From: Paenibacillus sp. FSL R7-0204
GTDB lineage: Bacteria > Bacillota > Bacilli > Paenibacillales > Paenibacillaceae
Direction of reading: 5' to 3'
NCBI RefSeq assembly: GCF_038002225.1
Contig: NZ_JBBOCA010000001.1
Span: forward strand, 4,526,001 to 4,590,000
DNA length: 64,000 nucleotides
Notes under the pieces: model-generated
The model's input: only the letters and a program-made list of their open reading frames with translations
The model's database searches: none
What the model was told of the DNA's origin: nothing
Part shown: positions 25,748-33,918 of the stretch, in pieces
Layout: each line of letters starts with the position of its first letter
Position numbering within the stretch: position 1 is the stretch's first letter
Translations under genes and position numbers: made by a program

Positions 25748-26979
25748 TATATTAAGGCTCCGGTAACACGCTCAGCCGCCAGCCGCAGAATCCGGCGCGC
25801 CACCTCATCTTTGGAAGCCAGCGGAAGGTCAAGCACCAGACCTTCGGCATCATACACCTTGACGATGTTGGTATCCGTACCGAAGCCCGCGCCTTCTACG
25901 GCTACATCGTTGGCTACGATCAGATCGAGGTTCTTGCGGACCAGCTTATCCTTGGCATAAACTTCGGCATTTCCGGTCTCGGCGGCAAAGCCGATCAGGA
26001 ACTGCTTGTCCTTGATTCTGCCCAGGCTCTCCAGAATATCAGTTGTCTTCACCAGCTCCAGCGTCATGGTGCTGCCGCTCTTCTTAATCTTCGAGTCACT
26101 GCTCTCGCGTGGTCGGTAATCCGCAACCGCCGCTGCTTTCACAAGAATATCGCATTCACTCCAGCGGGCCATGACCGCATCGTGCATCTCCTGTGCTGAC
26201 TGGACGCGGACCAGATCGATACCGGCATCACGAGGCGGCGCTTCATCGGTACGCGCGGCAATCAGCGTCACCGCAGCTCCCATGGTACGCGCGGTGCGCG
26301 CGAGGGCGAAGCCCATTTTACCCGAGGAATCATTGGAGATATAACGGACGGGATCTATGCGTTCTACCGTGCCTCCTGCGGTAATCACCACTTTTTTGCC
26401 GGCAAGCGGTCCGGAGGTCTTCTCCTTCTGCAGTACAAAAAAATTCTCAACCACCTTCACGATCTCTTCCGGCTCCTCGAGCCGTCCCTTGCCCACATAC
26501 CCGCAGGCCAGCAGCCCTTCTCCAGGCTCAATAAACTGAACACCTCTGTTATAAAGGATATCCATATTGCTGAGGACCGCCGGATGCTGATACATGTGGA
26601 CATTCATCGCCGGGGCTACCATAATAGGGGCTGTTGTAGCAAGAAGTGTGGTGGACAGCATATCGTCTGCCAGGCCGTGGGCCATTTTGGCGATAATATT
26701 GGCCGTAGCCGGAGCAATCAGGACCAGGTCGGCAGCATCTGCCAGATCAATATGCGAAATCGAAGACGGGTCGCGCTCCTGGAACGTATCACTGTATACC
26801 TTCTGCTTCGACAACGACTGGAGCGTCAGCTCCGTAATGAACTGCTTGGCCGATGACGTCATAATGACATGCACCTCGGCCCCCTTCTGGGTAAGCTTGC
26901 TGGTCAGCGCCGCCGCCTTATACGCAGCAATTCCGCCGGTGATTCCGAGTATAATTGACTTCCCTTGTAGGCTCTTCAT
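25747..26979 (-). CDS. coaBC: bifunctional phosphopantothenoylcysteine decarboxylase/synthase
   Basis: A 410-residue fused enzyme. The CoaC half (about 1-185) has ILGITGGIAAYKAA, the active-site His in ISHIDLADAADL, the substrate-recognition APAMNVHMY and the ACGYVGKGRL clamp with its Cys. The CoaB half starts KVVITAGGTVERIDPVR and has SSGKMGFALA and VKAAAVADY. It makes phosphopantetheine for coenzyme A. GGGGGGAG lies about seven bases before the ATG. The priA gene follows with a one-base overlap. Confidence 0.96.
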   Translation of the reverse strand: MKSLQGKSIILGITGGIAAYKAAALTSKLTQKGAEVHVIMTSSAKQFITELTLQSLSKQKVYSDTFQERDPSSISHIDLADAADLVLIAPATANIIAKMAHGLADDMLSTTLLATTAPIMVAPAMNVHMYQHPAVLSNMDILYNRGVQFIEPGEGLLACGYVGKGRLEEPEEIVKVVENFFVLQKEKTSGPLAGKKVVITAGGTVERIDPVRYISNDSSGKMGFALARTARTMGAAVTLIAARTDEAPPRDAGIDLVRVQSAQEMHDAVMARWSECDILVKAAAVADYRPRESSDSKIKKSGSTMTLELVKTTDILESLGRIKDKQFLIGFAAETGNAEVYAKDKLVRKNLDLIVANDVAVEGAGFGTDTNIVKVYDAEGLVLDLPLASKDEVARRILRLAAERVTGALI

Positions 26980-27039
26980 TTGTGCTCTCCCCCCGCTACA
27001 GAATCTATATACAGCCTCAATCTTTCCCTATAGATAGAG

Positions 27040-27086
27040 AAAAAAATAACAACCTTCCGGTTGTCAGGAACAGCCCGGTACGGGCT
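27040..27086 (-). terminator. terminator after rpoZ, two adjacent hairpins
   Basis: On the minus strand AGCCCG/CGGGCT (27086-27072) is followed by ACAACC-GGAA-GGTTGT (27064-27047) and TATTTTTTT. The 240 bases between rpoZ and coaBC hold this, repeat copy D and no gene. Confidence 0.75.
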
Positions 27087-27113
27087 ATTATTTGTTATGA
27101 GCAGCCTGCCCGG

Positions 27114-27155
27114 CAGAAATGGTCCTGCCGCCCTTATCGTGGCGGCACCATTTCA
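27114..27155. repeat. intergenic palindromic repeat, copy D (divergent)
   Basis: GAAATGGT..GCCGCC, short loop, GGCGGCACCATTTC: same nested layout as copies A-C but with compensatory changes (A:T in place of C:G) that keep the pairing. Lies between rpoZ and its terminator. Confidence 0.5.
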
Positions 27156-27219
27156 AGCTGGACAAGTGCGGATAGATCATACACCCATGCCTCTCCAGGC
27201 TTAGGCTGTGAATCTGTTT

Positions 27220-27420
27220 CTATTCCTCGCCGCGCGTTACTATAATGCGGTCTTCATAGATTTCTTCAAGGGCAACACCGACATACTTATGCGATTTAGG
27301 CGCAACGATATCGGTCTTGCCGCCTTCACGGAGTGCTCTGGCCCGGCGGGCTGAAGCCACAACCAGGGAATACTTACTGTCGACCTTAGTCACCAGTTCG
27401 TCAATGGATGGATATAGCAT
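27220..27420 (-). CDS. rpoZ: DNA-directed RNA polymerase omega subunit
   Basis: A 66-residue protein starting MLYPSIDELVTKVDSKYSLV and containing SARRARAL and SHKYVGVALEEI, as in B. subtilis omega. Omega binds and stabilises the beta' subunit. The ATG at 27420 has GAGGTG six bases upstream; the in-frame GTG three codons earlier is part of that site. It lies 55 bases after gmk. Confidence 0.94.
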   Translation of the reverse strand: MLYPSIDELVTKVDSKYSLVVASARRARALREGGKTDIVAPKSHKYVGVALEEIYEDRIIVTRGEE

Positions 27421-27475
27421 GTAAGGCACCTCTTCATCTTTTACTGTGGATAATGAACCAATCCTGTAGAACCGA

Positions 27476-28045
27476 TCATCTAACCTTACAATGTTCGGCG
27501 ATAATAATGCTTTCTATTCGCTTGCAAGCCAAATCAATCTCATCGTTCACCACAGCATAATCATAATGCCGGATCAGACCAATCTCATCCTCGGCCACAG
27601 ACATCCGGTGACTAATCACATCAGGATGCTCTGTGCCCCGGCCGCGGATGCGGTCCTTCAGCTCGTCCATGGACGGGGGAAGAAGGAACACAAAGATGCC
27701 TTCGGGGAATTTCTCCTTGACCTTGAGCGCTCCCTGAACCTCGATCTCCAGAATAATATCTCTTCCGCTCTCCAGGGTTTTCTCTACAAAGTCACGCGGA
27801 GTACCGTAATAATTGCCTACGTACTCCGCATATTCCAGCAGCATGTCGCCTTCAATCATATCGTCGAACTGCTCTCTGGATTTGAAAAAATAATTGACTC
27901 CGTTCTCTTCACCCGCACGCGGTAAGCGTGTGGTGGCAGAAACAGAATAGACGAGTTCAGGCATCTTCGGCCGCAGCGCTGTGCATACCGTACCTTTGCC
28001 GACACCGGAAGGGCCGGATAGTATAATCAGCAATCCTTTTGACAT
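27476..28045 (-). CDS. gmk: guanylate kinase
   Basis: About 189 residues. P-loop [11 protein letters not shown], the GMP-binding [19 protein letters not shown], and [17 protein letters not shown] are typical. It converts GMP to GDP with ATP. The ATG at 28045 has GGAG six bases upstream. It follows remA by 18 bases and precedes rpoZ, the same order as in B. subtilis. Confidence 0.97.
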   Translation of the reverse strand: MSKGLLIILSGPSGVGKGTVCTALRPKMPELVYSVSATTRLPRAGEENGVNYFFKSREQFDDMIEGDMLLEYAEYVGNYYGTPRDFVEKTLESGRDIILEIEVQGALKVKEKFPEGIFVFLLPPSMDELKDRIRGRGTEHPDVISHRMSVAEDEIGLIRHYDYAVVNDEIDLACKRIESIIIAEHCKVR

Positions 28046-28063
28046 AGTACACTCCATTTGTTG

Positions 28064-28324
28064 TTATTCGTCGTTATCGTCGTCTTTGCTGGATAGGCGG
28101 TGAGCTACCGTCTCAGGCTGTACAGCCGAGAGAATCACATGGTCACTGTCAGTAATAATGACAGCCCGCGTCCGCCTTCCGTAGGTGGCATCGATCAGCA
28201 TATGCCTGTCTCTGGCCTCCTGGATAATTCTCTTAATCGGTGCCGATTCCGGGCTGACAATGGAAATAATGCGGTTCGCTGACACGATATTCCCAAAGCC
28301 GATGTTGATTAATTTGATTGCCAT
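28064..28324 (-). CDS. remA: extracellular matrix regulator RemA (DUF370)
   Basis: An 86-residue protein that starts [20 protein letters not shown] and contains [20 protein letters not shown], matching the RemA/YlzA family. RemA is a DNA-binding protein that in B. subtilis activates biofilm matrix and osmoprotection genes and forms oligomeric rings. The acidic C-terminal tail (SKDDDNDE) is unremarkable. It lies between yicC and gmk as in B. subtilis. Confidence 0.95.
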   Translation of the reverse strand: MAIKLINIGFGNIVSANRIISIVSPESAPIKRIIQEARDRHMLIDATYGRRTRAVIITDSDHVILSAVQPETVAHRLSSKDDDNDE

Positions 28325-28376
28325 GTTCCGGTTGTTCCCCCCATAAGTAACATCATAGCTTGCTCACTGGTTCCTG

Positions 28377-29282
28377 TCATTCCAGGTTCGCCGCCTGCTC
28401 CCGAATCTTCTCGAGTTCCGCCTTCATATCAAGCGTCAGATTCACAACCGCCAGATGACTGCACTTCGACCCTATTGTGTTGGTCTCCCTGTTCATCTCC
28501 TGGATGAGAAAATCAAGCTTGCGTCCGGCAGGCTCGCTGCCCAGCAGCAAGGCCCGGCACTGGCCGAAATGGCTGTGAAGCCGGGTCAGCTCCTCATCTA
28601 TATTGCAGCGGTCGGCGAAAATAGCCATCTCCATGCCGAATTTATGCTCATCCCAGGGGAAGCTCCCGTCATTCAGCAGGTTAAGCCGTTGCCGCAGCTT
28701 CTCGCGCTGCTCCTCCACAACCAGAGGCGCATACCTGCTGATTCCGGCATGCAGCTCTTCCAGTCGGTCAAGTCTGCGCATCAGATCAGCCGCTAAATAG
28801 GAGCCTTCCCGTCCGCGCATCTCCAGCAGAGCCTCCAGACTAAGCTGGAGACCCTGCTCCAGAAGATCTGCAAGTTCTCCGGAGGAGTCAGCAGCAGCCG
28901 TCTCTTCCTTCGGTTCCATCACACCGGGCATAGCAAGGATATCCCGCAGGGACAACTCTCCCTTGAAGCCATACTCCCGGACCAGTACCTCCGCTGCATC
29001 AAGATAGGAGCTCACCCTGCGGCGGTCCAGCACATGCGTGTCAGCAGCCCCATCGGTGAGTTCTCTATTAATAATAACATCTACCCGTCCCCGTCTGATA
29101 TGAGCCTGAACCATTCTGCGCAGCCTATCCTCATACCCCGTCCATTCCCTGGGCAACCGCAGTACAACTTCGCAGTACCGGTTATTCACCGATTTGACCT
29201 CGAACGTTATCTTGTGTCCGCCGGATTGCAGGGCTGACTGACCGTATCCGGTCATACTATATGACAACGGAATCACATCCAT
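28377..29282 (-). CDS. YicC family endoribonuclease-like protein (YloC)
   Basis: About 301 residues. The N-terminal YicC domain begins SMTGYGQ, with FEVKSVNNRYCEV and GRVDVIINRE; the C-terminal DUF1732 has GRKLDFLIQEMNRETNTIGSK and ends in a conserved helix. E. coli YicC is an RNase involved in small RNA decay; in B. subtilis the role is less clear. The start is uncertain: the ATG at 29282 has no ribosome site, while a TTG six codons later has GGATGTG six bases upstream. It begins 23 bases after the yitJ-type gene. Confidence 0.92.
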   Translation of the reverse strand: MDVIPLSYSMTGYGQSALQSGGHKITFEVKSVNNRYCEVVLRLPREWTGYEDRLRRMVQAHIRRGRVDVIINRELTDGAADTHVLDRRRVSSYLDAAEVLVREYGFKGELSLRDILAMPGVMEPKEETAAADSSGELADLLEQGLQLSLEALLEMRGREGSYLAADLMRRLDRLEELHAGISRYAPLVVEEQREKLRQRLNLLNDGSFPWDEHKFGMEMAIFADRCNIDEELTRLHSHFGQCRALLLGSEPAGRKLDFLIQEMNRETNTIGSKCSHLAVVNLTLDMKAELEKIREQAANLE

Positions 29283-29305
29283 TACACTATTGTAATTGAT
29301 TATTA

Positions 29306-31180
29306 CTAGCGAAACAAGGGGGATAACTTACGTCCTTGCTTCTCCCAAATATACTCCAGCAGCTGTACGCTCATATCATAGAACATAAACGGCGTAATCA
29401 GATAGATTCCGTTAAAATGTGCAATGGCCGCATCCAGCAGCTCCTTGGCGATCAGAACCCCTTCGGCCCGGCCCGCTTCGCCTTCGAGTCCGGCCATCCG
29501 GCTGCGGACCTCGGCGGAGAGCTGAATGCCGGGAACCTCATTATGCAGATATTCGGCATTGCGTCCGCTGGCCAGCGGCATAATGCCGATGAAGATCGGA
29601 ATATCCAGGTGCTCGGTAGCCTTGGCAATCCGGGCAATCAATTCAGGGTCATACACGGGCTGGGTCATAATATAATCCGCACCCGACGCAATCTTCTTCT
29701 CCAGACGCTCGACCGCTTTGTCCAGATGCTTAACATTGGGATTGAACGCTGCGCCGATGACGAACTTCGCGTTCTGCTTGAGCGGCTTGCCTGAGAAAGC
29801 CACGCCGTCATTGAGCTGCTTAATCATACGTATAATTTCAAAGGAAGTCAGGTCATAGATCGAGCTTGATCCTGGTAGATCCCCGAACCGGGCAGGATCT
29901 CCGGTCACGGCCAGCACATGGTCAATCCCCAGCGCGTCGAAGCCCATCAGATGCGACTGGGTACCAATTAAGTTGCGGTCGCGGCAGGCAATATGCACCA
30001 GCGGCCGCAGGCCTGTGCGGGCCTGCACCAGATGCCCCAGCGCCATATTGCTCATCCGGGTTACAGCAAGCGAATTATCGGCCAGCGTCAGCGCATCGGC
30101 TCCGGCCCGGCGCAGCGCCTCTGCCCCCTTCATGAACTTCGCGATGTCCAGATCGCGCGGAGGATCGAGTTCTACGATAACAGTGTGGCGTTCCTTGACC
30201 AGATCCACAAGCGTCGGTTCGCCGCCTCCCTGCCCCTCGTCATCCGCCAGATGCTCCTGCACCGCAATTCTCTCAGGCGCACTGAAGGCAGCGGGCTCAG
30301 GCAGCGGTTCCACCACATAGCCCTTCAGGGCAGCGGAGATTTCAGCGATATGCTTAGGGGTTGTGCCGCAGCAGCCCCCGATAATCCGGCTGCCCATATC
30401 CGCGAACACCGGTGCCATCTGGCCGAAATACTCCGGCGAGGCCCCATAGCGGTACTGACCGTCTACATAATCGGCCACGCCCGCATTCGGATAGATCGAC
30501 ACCGGCAGCGCCAGCTTGCCCTGTAGCGTACCCAGCGCACGCTTGATCCCGTTCGGTCCTGTGTTGCAATTGAAGCCGATCACATCCGCTCCGTCCTGCT
30601 GCAGAATATGGAAGGCTTCCGGCAAGGTTAACCCGTCCAGCGTCCGCGCCGAATCGTCCACGGCCAGCTGGCAGATTACAGGCAGCGTGCTAAGCTTGCG
30701 CACCGCCTTCAGTGCCAGATGAAGCTCCTCGACATCATAGAAGGTCTCCAGCATGATTCCGTCCGGCGCTTCCTCCAGAAGTGCAGCAATCTGCTGCGAG
30801 AAGAATTTCTTCAGCTCGGAGGAGGACAGATTCGCCCGTTTGCCGGCGCGGATCGAGCCGATGGCTCCGACCACATAACCGTTCTCGCCGGCAGCCCGGC
30901 GGGCAATGCGGACCCCCGCACGGTTGATATTCGCCACCTTGGCCTCCAGTCCGAACTTCGACAGCTTGTCGTAGTTCGCGGAGTAAGTATTACTCTCCAG
31001 CAATACAGCACCTGCATTAATATAGCTGCGGTGCACATCCTCAATGACCTCCGGTGAGGTCAGATTCAATTCTTCGTAGGAGATGCCGACAGGGAAACCC
31101 TTTTGATACAAAAAAGTTCCCATCGCTCCGTCTCCGACCAACACGCCATTCTCCCATGCAGAGCGCAAATCCGGCTTCAC
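29306..31180 (-). CDS. yitJ: bifunctional homocysteine S-methyltransferase/methylenetetrahydrofolate reductase
   Basis: A 624-residue fusion of normal YitJ layout. The N-terminal half is a homocysteine methyltransferase with GDGAMGTFLYQKG and zinc-ligand cysteines in GFNCNTGPNG and IIGGCCGTTPKHI. The C-terminal half (about 330-624) is an MTHFR barrel (IVELDPPRDLDI, LAVTGDP, KFVIGAAFNPN, YIMTQPVYD). The protein would make methionine precursors and reduce methylene-THF. The start is a GTG with AGGGGAGG eight bases upstream. No SAM riboswitch is visible upstream, unlike B. subtilis yitJ; only a short inverted repeat is seen at 31202-31222. Confidence 0.93.
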   Translation of the reverse strand: MKPDLRSAWENGVLVGDGAMGTFLYQKGFPVGISYEELNLTSPEVIEDVHRSYINAGAVLLESNTYSANYDKLSKFGLEAKVANINRAGVRIARRAAGENGYVVGAIGSIRAGKRANLSSSELKKFFSQQIAALLEEAPDGIMLETFYDVEELHLALKAVRKLSTLPVICQLAVDDSARTLDGLTLPEAFHILQQDGADVIGFNCNTGPNGIKRALGTLQGKLALPVSIYPNAGVADYVDGQYRYGASPEYFGQMAPVFADMGSRIIGGCCGTTPKHIAEISAALKGYVVEPLPEPAAFSAPERIAVQEHLADDEGQGGGEPTLVDLVKERHTVIVELDPPRDLDIAKFMKGAEALRRAGADALTLADNSLAVTRMSNMALGHLVQARTGLRPLVHIACRDRNLIGTQSHLMGFDALGIDHVLAVTGDPARFGDLPGSSSIYDLTSFEIIRMIKQLNDGVAFSGKPLKQNAKFVIGAAFNPNVKHLDKAVERLEKKIASGADYIMTQPVYDPELIARIAKATEHLDIPIFIGIMPLASGRNAEYLHNEVPGIQLSAEVRSRMAGLEGEAGRAEGVLIAKELLDAAIAHFNGIYLITPFMFYDMSVQLLEYIWEKQGRKLSPLFR

Positions 31181-31201
31181 CGCAAGAACCTCCCCTTGAC
31201 T

Positions 31202-31222
31202 GACATTAGTTTCATACTAATG
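31202..31222. promoter_or_regulatory. short inverted repeat upstream of the yitJ-type gene
   Basis: ACATTAGT, TTCAT, ACTAATGT: perfect eight-base arms centred about 30 bases before the GTG start. It could be an operator or a leader hairpin; nothing else supports a role. Confidence 0.4.
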
Positions 31223-31346
31223 TAACATAAATCGGGATGGATGATAAGCTTTAGCAGGCAAAAGAGGCGGCCGACCGTTATTCTTGTATGCCAGTCCGGC
31301 AATTGAATCATACTACGCTTAATCTAGCCGGAAGGAGACTGCATAA

Positions 31347-31604
31347 ATGAAGAAAAAAACAAGAAAACTGCTGCTGCGCAAATATACCGTAATTCTCCTG
31401 CTGTCGGCGCTCTCGCTGCTGTACCTGTACCTGCTGGACTTGATGCTCGGCTACGGAGCGGAGAATATCCGCTATATTCTGAATTATCTGCTCTATACTA
31501 CCTCGGAGAAGCTGACTGCCGCTGTGCTGGTGCTGCTTCTGATTGTGCCGGATTCCATTTATTGGGTGAGCGGCCGTCAGCCTGGCCGGGGGGCAGAAAA
31601 ATGA
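31347..31604 (+). CDS. small membrane protein, unknown function
   Basis: An 85-residue protein with a very basic start (MKKKTRKLLLRK), a hydrophobic segment near 13-34 (YTVILLLSALSLLYLYLLDLM) and another near 55-72 (LTAAVLVLLLIVPDSIYWV). No family recognised. GGAAGGAG lies nine bases before the ATG, which supports translation. It is divergent from the yitJ-type gene, and its 3' end overlaps the convergent GerAB-type gene by 28 bases. Confidence 0.6.
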   Translation: MKKKTRKLLLRKYTVILLLSALSLLYLYLLDLMLGYGAENIRYILNYLLYTTSEKLTAAVLVLLLIVPDSIYWVSGRQPGRGAEK

Positions 31605-32677
31605 TCCCGGACCGCGGTTACAATGACCAGCAGCACTGGAATGACTATCATTAAATAAGGATATACCCTGTACAGCAGGGTCCCGCCTTCATCGAGATGT
31701 TCAATGAAGCTGCGTGCATCCAGCATGGAGGTGAAGAGGATGATCAGTCCGCAGGGATAGAGCATTCTCCGGTACGGCAGCTTGAACAGGTCCGAGATTC
31801 CGATAAGCGCGGCAGCAAAGAAAACGGCCATTTTGAAAAATACCCCGATGATCAGCACCATAACCACGAAAATATCCACCCGCTGGATGATATCCGAAAC
31901 GGAGATCTTGCTGATTGTCGGCATCAGCGGGAGCGGTGAACGCCCAACAATGTCAGCCCCCAGAACCGAAACATTCAGCGCCATCGTGAAGCTGAGCAGC
32001 AGCGCGGAGAACACCATGGCGGCGGCGATGATCCACGGTCCTTTTTTGACACTGGATAAATACGGCATCAGCATAGTGAAGCACACCATCTCCCCGAACG
32101 GAAACATATAATTCTGATGAATCACCGAGCTAAGCACGGGCTGAAAGCCATTCTCCAGTACAGGCAACAGTCTGTGCAGATTGATCGTACCGGAGAGTAT
32201 CAGCATCACTGTCCCGAACAGGCCGATCCCCAGAACGACAAACGCAAATACCATGGACGTTCTGCTCAGCACCTCCACCCCCTTATGCAGCACATAAGCT
32301 CCCGAGAGCAGCATCAGGGCGCTTAAGATAAACAGCGGAGTATGATGCATGGTCGACATTGCGAGCATGGTGCTGCCATCGCGCAAATCCCGGGCGGCCA
32401 GGTTTATGTAGAGAATAATATAGAGCAGGCCTACCGGTGCCCCGATATATTTTCCGAGAATTTGCCGTGTATAGGCTGTAAAAGGCTGGTCCGGGTGCTT
32501 ACGGTACAGATAGGCGTATCCCGTGAACATAATCAGCCCCGCCGCGCAGCCGATCAGGATCGAGAGCCAGGCATCCCGGCCTGCCTCCATTCCCAGATTA
32601 ACCACCAGCGCCGTGCCCAGCTCGAACAGCACCGTCAGGCTGAAGAATTCGCCCAGTCCGATTTTGACCTTACCCAT
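31577..32677 (-). CDS. GerAB-type spore germination permease
   Basis: A 366-residue protein with about ten membrane segments in the APC-like spore-germination permease family. Typical features are the starting IGLGEFFSLTVLFELGTAL, HPDQPFTAYTRQILGKYIG and PFGEMVCFTMLMPYL. GerAB proteins sense nutrient germinants in the spore inner membrane. GAGGAGG lies eight bases before the ATG. It is the third gene of an A-C-B ordered operon. The germinant cannot be predicted from sequence. Confidence 0.92.
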   Translation of the reverse strand: MGKVKIGLGEFFSLTVLFELGTALVVNLGMEAGRDAWLSILIGCAAGLIMFTGYAYLYRKHPDQPFTAYTRQILGKYIGAPVGLLYIILYINLAARDLRDGSTMLAMSTMHHTPLFILSALMLLSGAYVLHKGVEVLSRTSMVFAFVVLGIGLFGTVMLILSGTINLHRLLPVLENGFQPVLSSVIHQNYMFPFGEMVCFTMLMPYLSSVKKGPWIIAAAMVFSALLLSFTMALNVSVLGADIVGRSPLPLMPTISKISVSDIIQRVDIFVVMVLIIGVFFKMAVFFAAALIGISDLFKLPYRRMLYPCGLIILFTSMLDARSFIEHLDEGGTLLYRVYPYLMIVIPVLLVIVTAVRDHFSAPRPG

Positions 32678-32715
32678 TTCGTGGACCTCCTCACCCGGTT
32701 ACCCTACCGGCAGAC

Positions 32716-33918
32716 TTATTGAATCTGAAAAGAGTTGCTGCGCATATCCGTATGCCGGATGACCACATCCGCATCGAACCGGATCTCACAGTCTGCGAAT
32801 ACGTCCTCCCATTGGTCCCTGACTTTCTTCCAGCCGCGCGGGTCCTTCCGCTGCAATGCCCGTCCAAAGCCGAGATAATCGCTGCCCAATTCTTTGGCGG
32901 TACTTATAGCTGCTTGGATATGCTTAACGCTTTCTTTTATAAGCCGTTCTGACAGCTCTTCCAGCACTTTAGGGGAGGTAAGATCGAGCGGATTCGGAGC
33001 TTCCTTGAGCGCAGCCTGCTGCGTGATCTTGACCGTAAAGACAGGATGCTCCGGGTCAGACGTATTGACCGCAAGCGACACCTGGGACTGATAGATGTTG
33101 AAGGAGAGATAACCGCCCTTCTGCTGCTTGAGCAGAACCGGGAACTCTTTGATCCGATTATGCAAAAGAACAGTGCCTAGTGCAGCGTCACCCGTAAGCC
33201 AGCCCTTCAGCTTGTCATCCTTGAACGCCGCAAGGGAGGAGACTCTCAGGATCGACCCGGGTTCGATATTCTTCAGGCTGTCATTGCTGCCCGATGCCGG
33301 AGTCCACTCTCCTCTGGTGTATACCCCGTTGATCACCGGACCGCCTCCTCTGATCTGAATCCCCCGGATCACATCGTCCACGGCCATACGGAAGTTATAG
33401 CCGAACTGCTTGGAGGTCGTCTCCAGCTTCTCCACCAGATCATTGGCCGGGATTTTGCTGAATACAGTCATTGTGGACATGATTTCACGCGCAGGCTGTC
33501 CCTTGGAGATGAAGATCAGGCTGTTCAGCCGGGTATCGCTCTCCCGCTCCAGCACATCCAAAAGACCCTTGATGCCTTCGCGGGCGAACGCCTCCGAGAT
33601 CACGAGCACCCGCACATGGCCCAGGGAGAGGAAACGTGCTGTCTGGCGGGAAGCGTCTGCCAGCGCCTCGAACATCGTGCGGCCTGCTCCTGTGTAGAGA
33701 GCAACTGGTGATATGCCTCTGCTCTTCTCTCCGGAGATTTCCTCCGCTACTATCACCTGAAAGGACAACTTGTACCGCTCAGCCTCAGAGTCGCCTTTGT
33801 CGATCGCTACCCCCGACACAATCGCCCGCCGGTTTAGTTCAACACTGTCCCAACATCCGGTAAGCAGCAGCATTGGAAGGACGAACAGCAGCACCAGGCA
33901 GAAAATTCTATTCATCAC
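32716..33918 (-). CDS. GerAC-type spore germination lipoprotein (Ger(x)C)
   Basis: About 400 residues. A lipoprotein signal ends in LLLTGCWDSVELNRRAIVSG; the lipobox Cys followed by WD.xELN is the hallmark of the Ger(x)C family. The C-terminal domain holds SERLIKESVKHIQAAIS and WKKVRDQWEDVFADCEI. These lipoproteins join the GerA-type receptor in the inner spore membrane. The start is either GTG at 33918 or the adjacent ATG at 33915, both within range of GGAGG. It overlaps the GerAA stop by 11 bases. Confidence 0.93.
   Translation of the reverse strand: MMNRIFCLVLLFVLPMLLLTGCWDSVELNRRAIVSGVAIDKGDSEAERYKLSFQVIVAEEISGEKSRGISPVALYTGAGRTMFEALADASRQTARFLSLGHVRVLVISEAFAREGIKGLLDVLERESDTRLNSLIFISKGQPAREIMSTMTVFSKIPANDLVEKLETTSKQFGYNFRMAVDDVIRGIQIRGGGPVINGVYTRGEWTPASGSNDSLKNIEPGSILRVSSLAAFKDDKLKGWLTGDAALGTVLLHNRIKEFPVLLKQQKGGYLSFNIYQSQVSLAVNTSDPEHPVFTVKITQQAALKEAPNPLDLTSPKVLEELSERLIKESVKHIQAAISTAKELGSDYLGFGRALQRKDPRGWKKVRDQWEDVFADCEIRFDADVVIRHTDMRSNSFQIQ

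Noticed and set aside
31181..31346. SAM riboswitch upstream of the yitJ-type gene
   Set aside because: Expected from B. subtilis yitJ, but no S-box core or long structured leader is present; only a short inverted repeat is seen.
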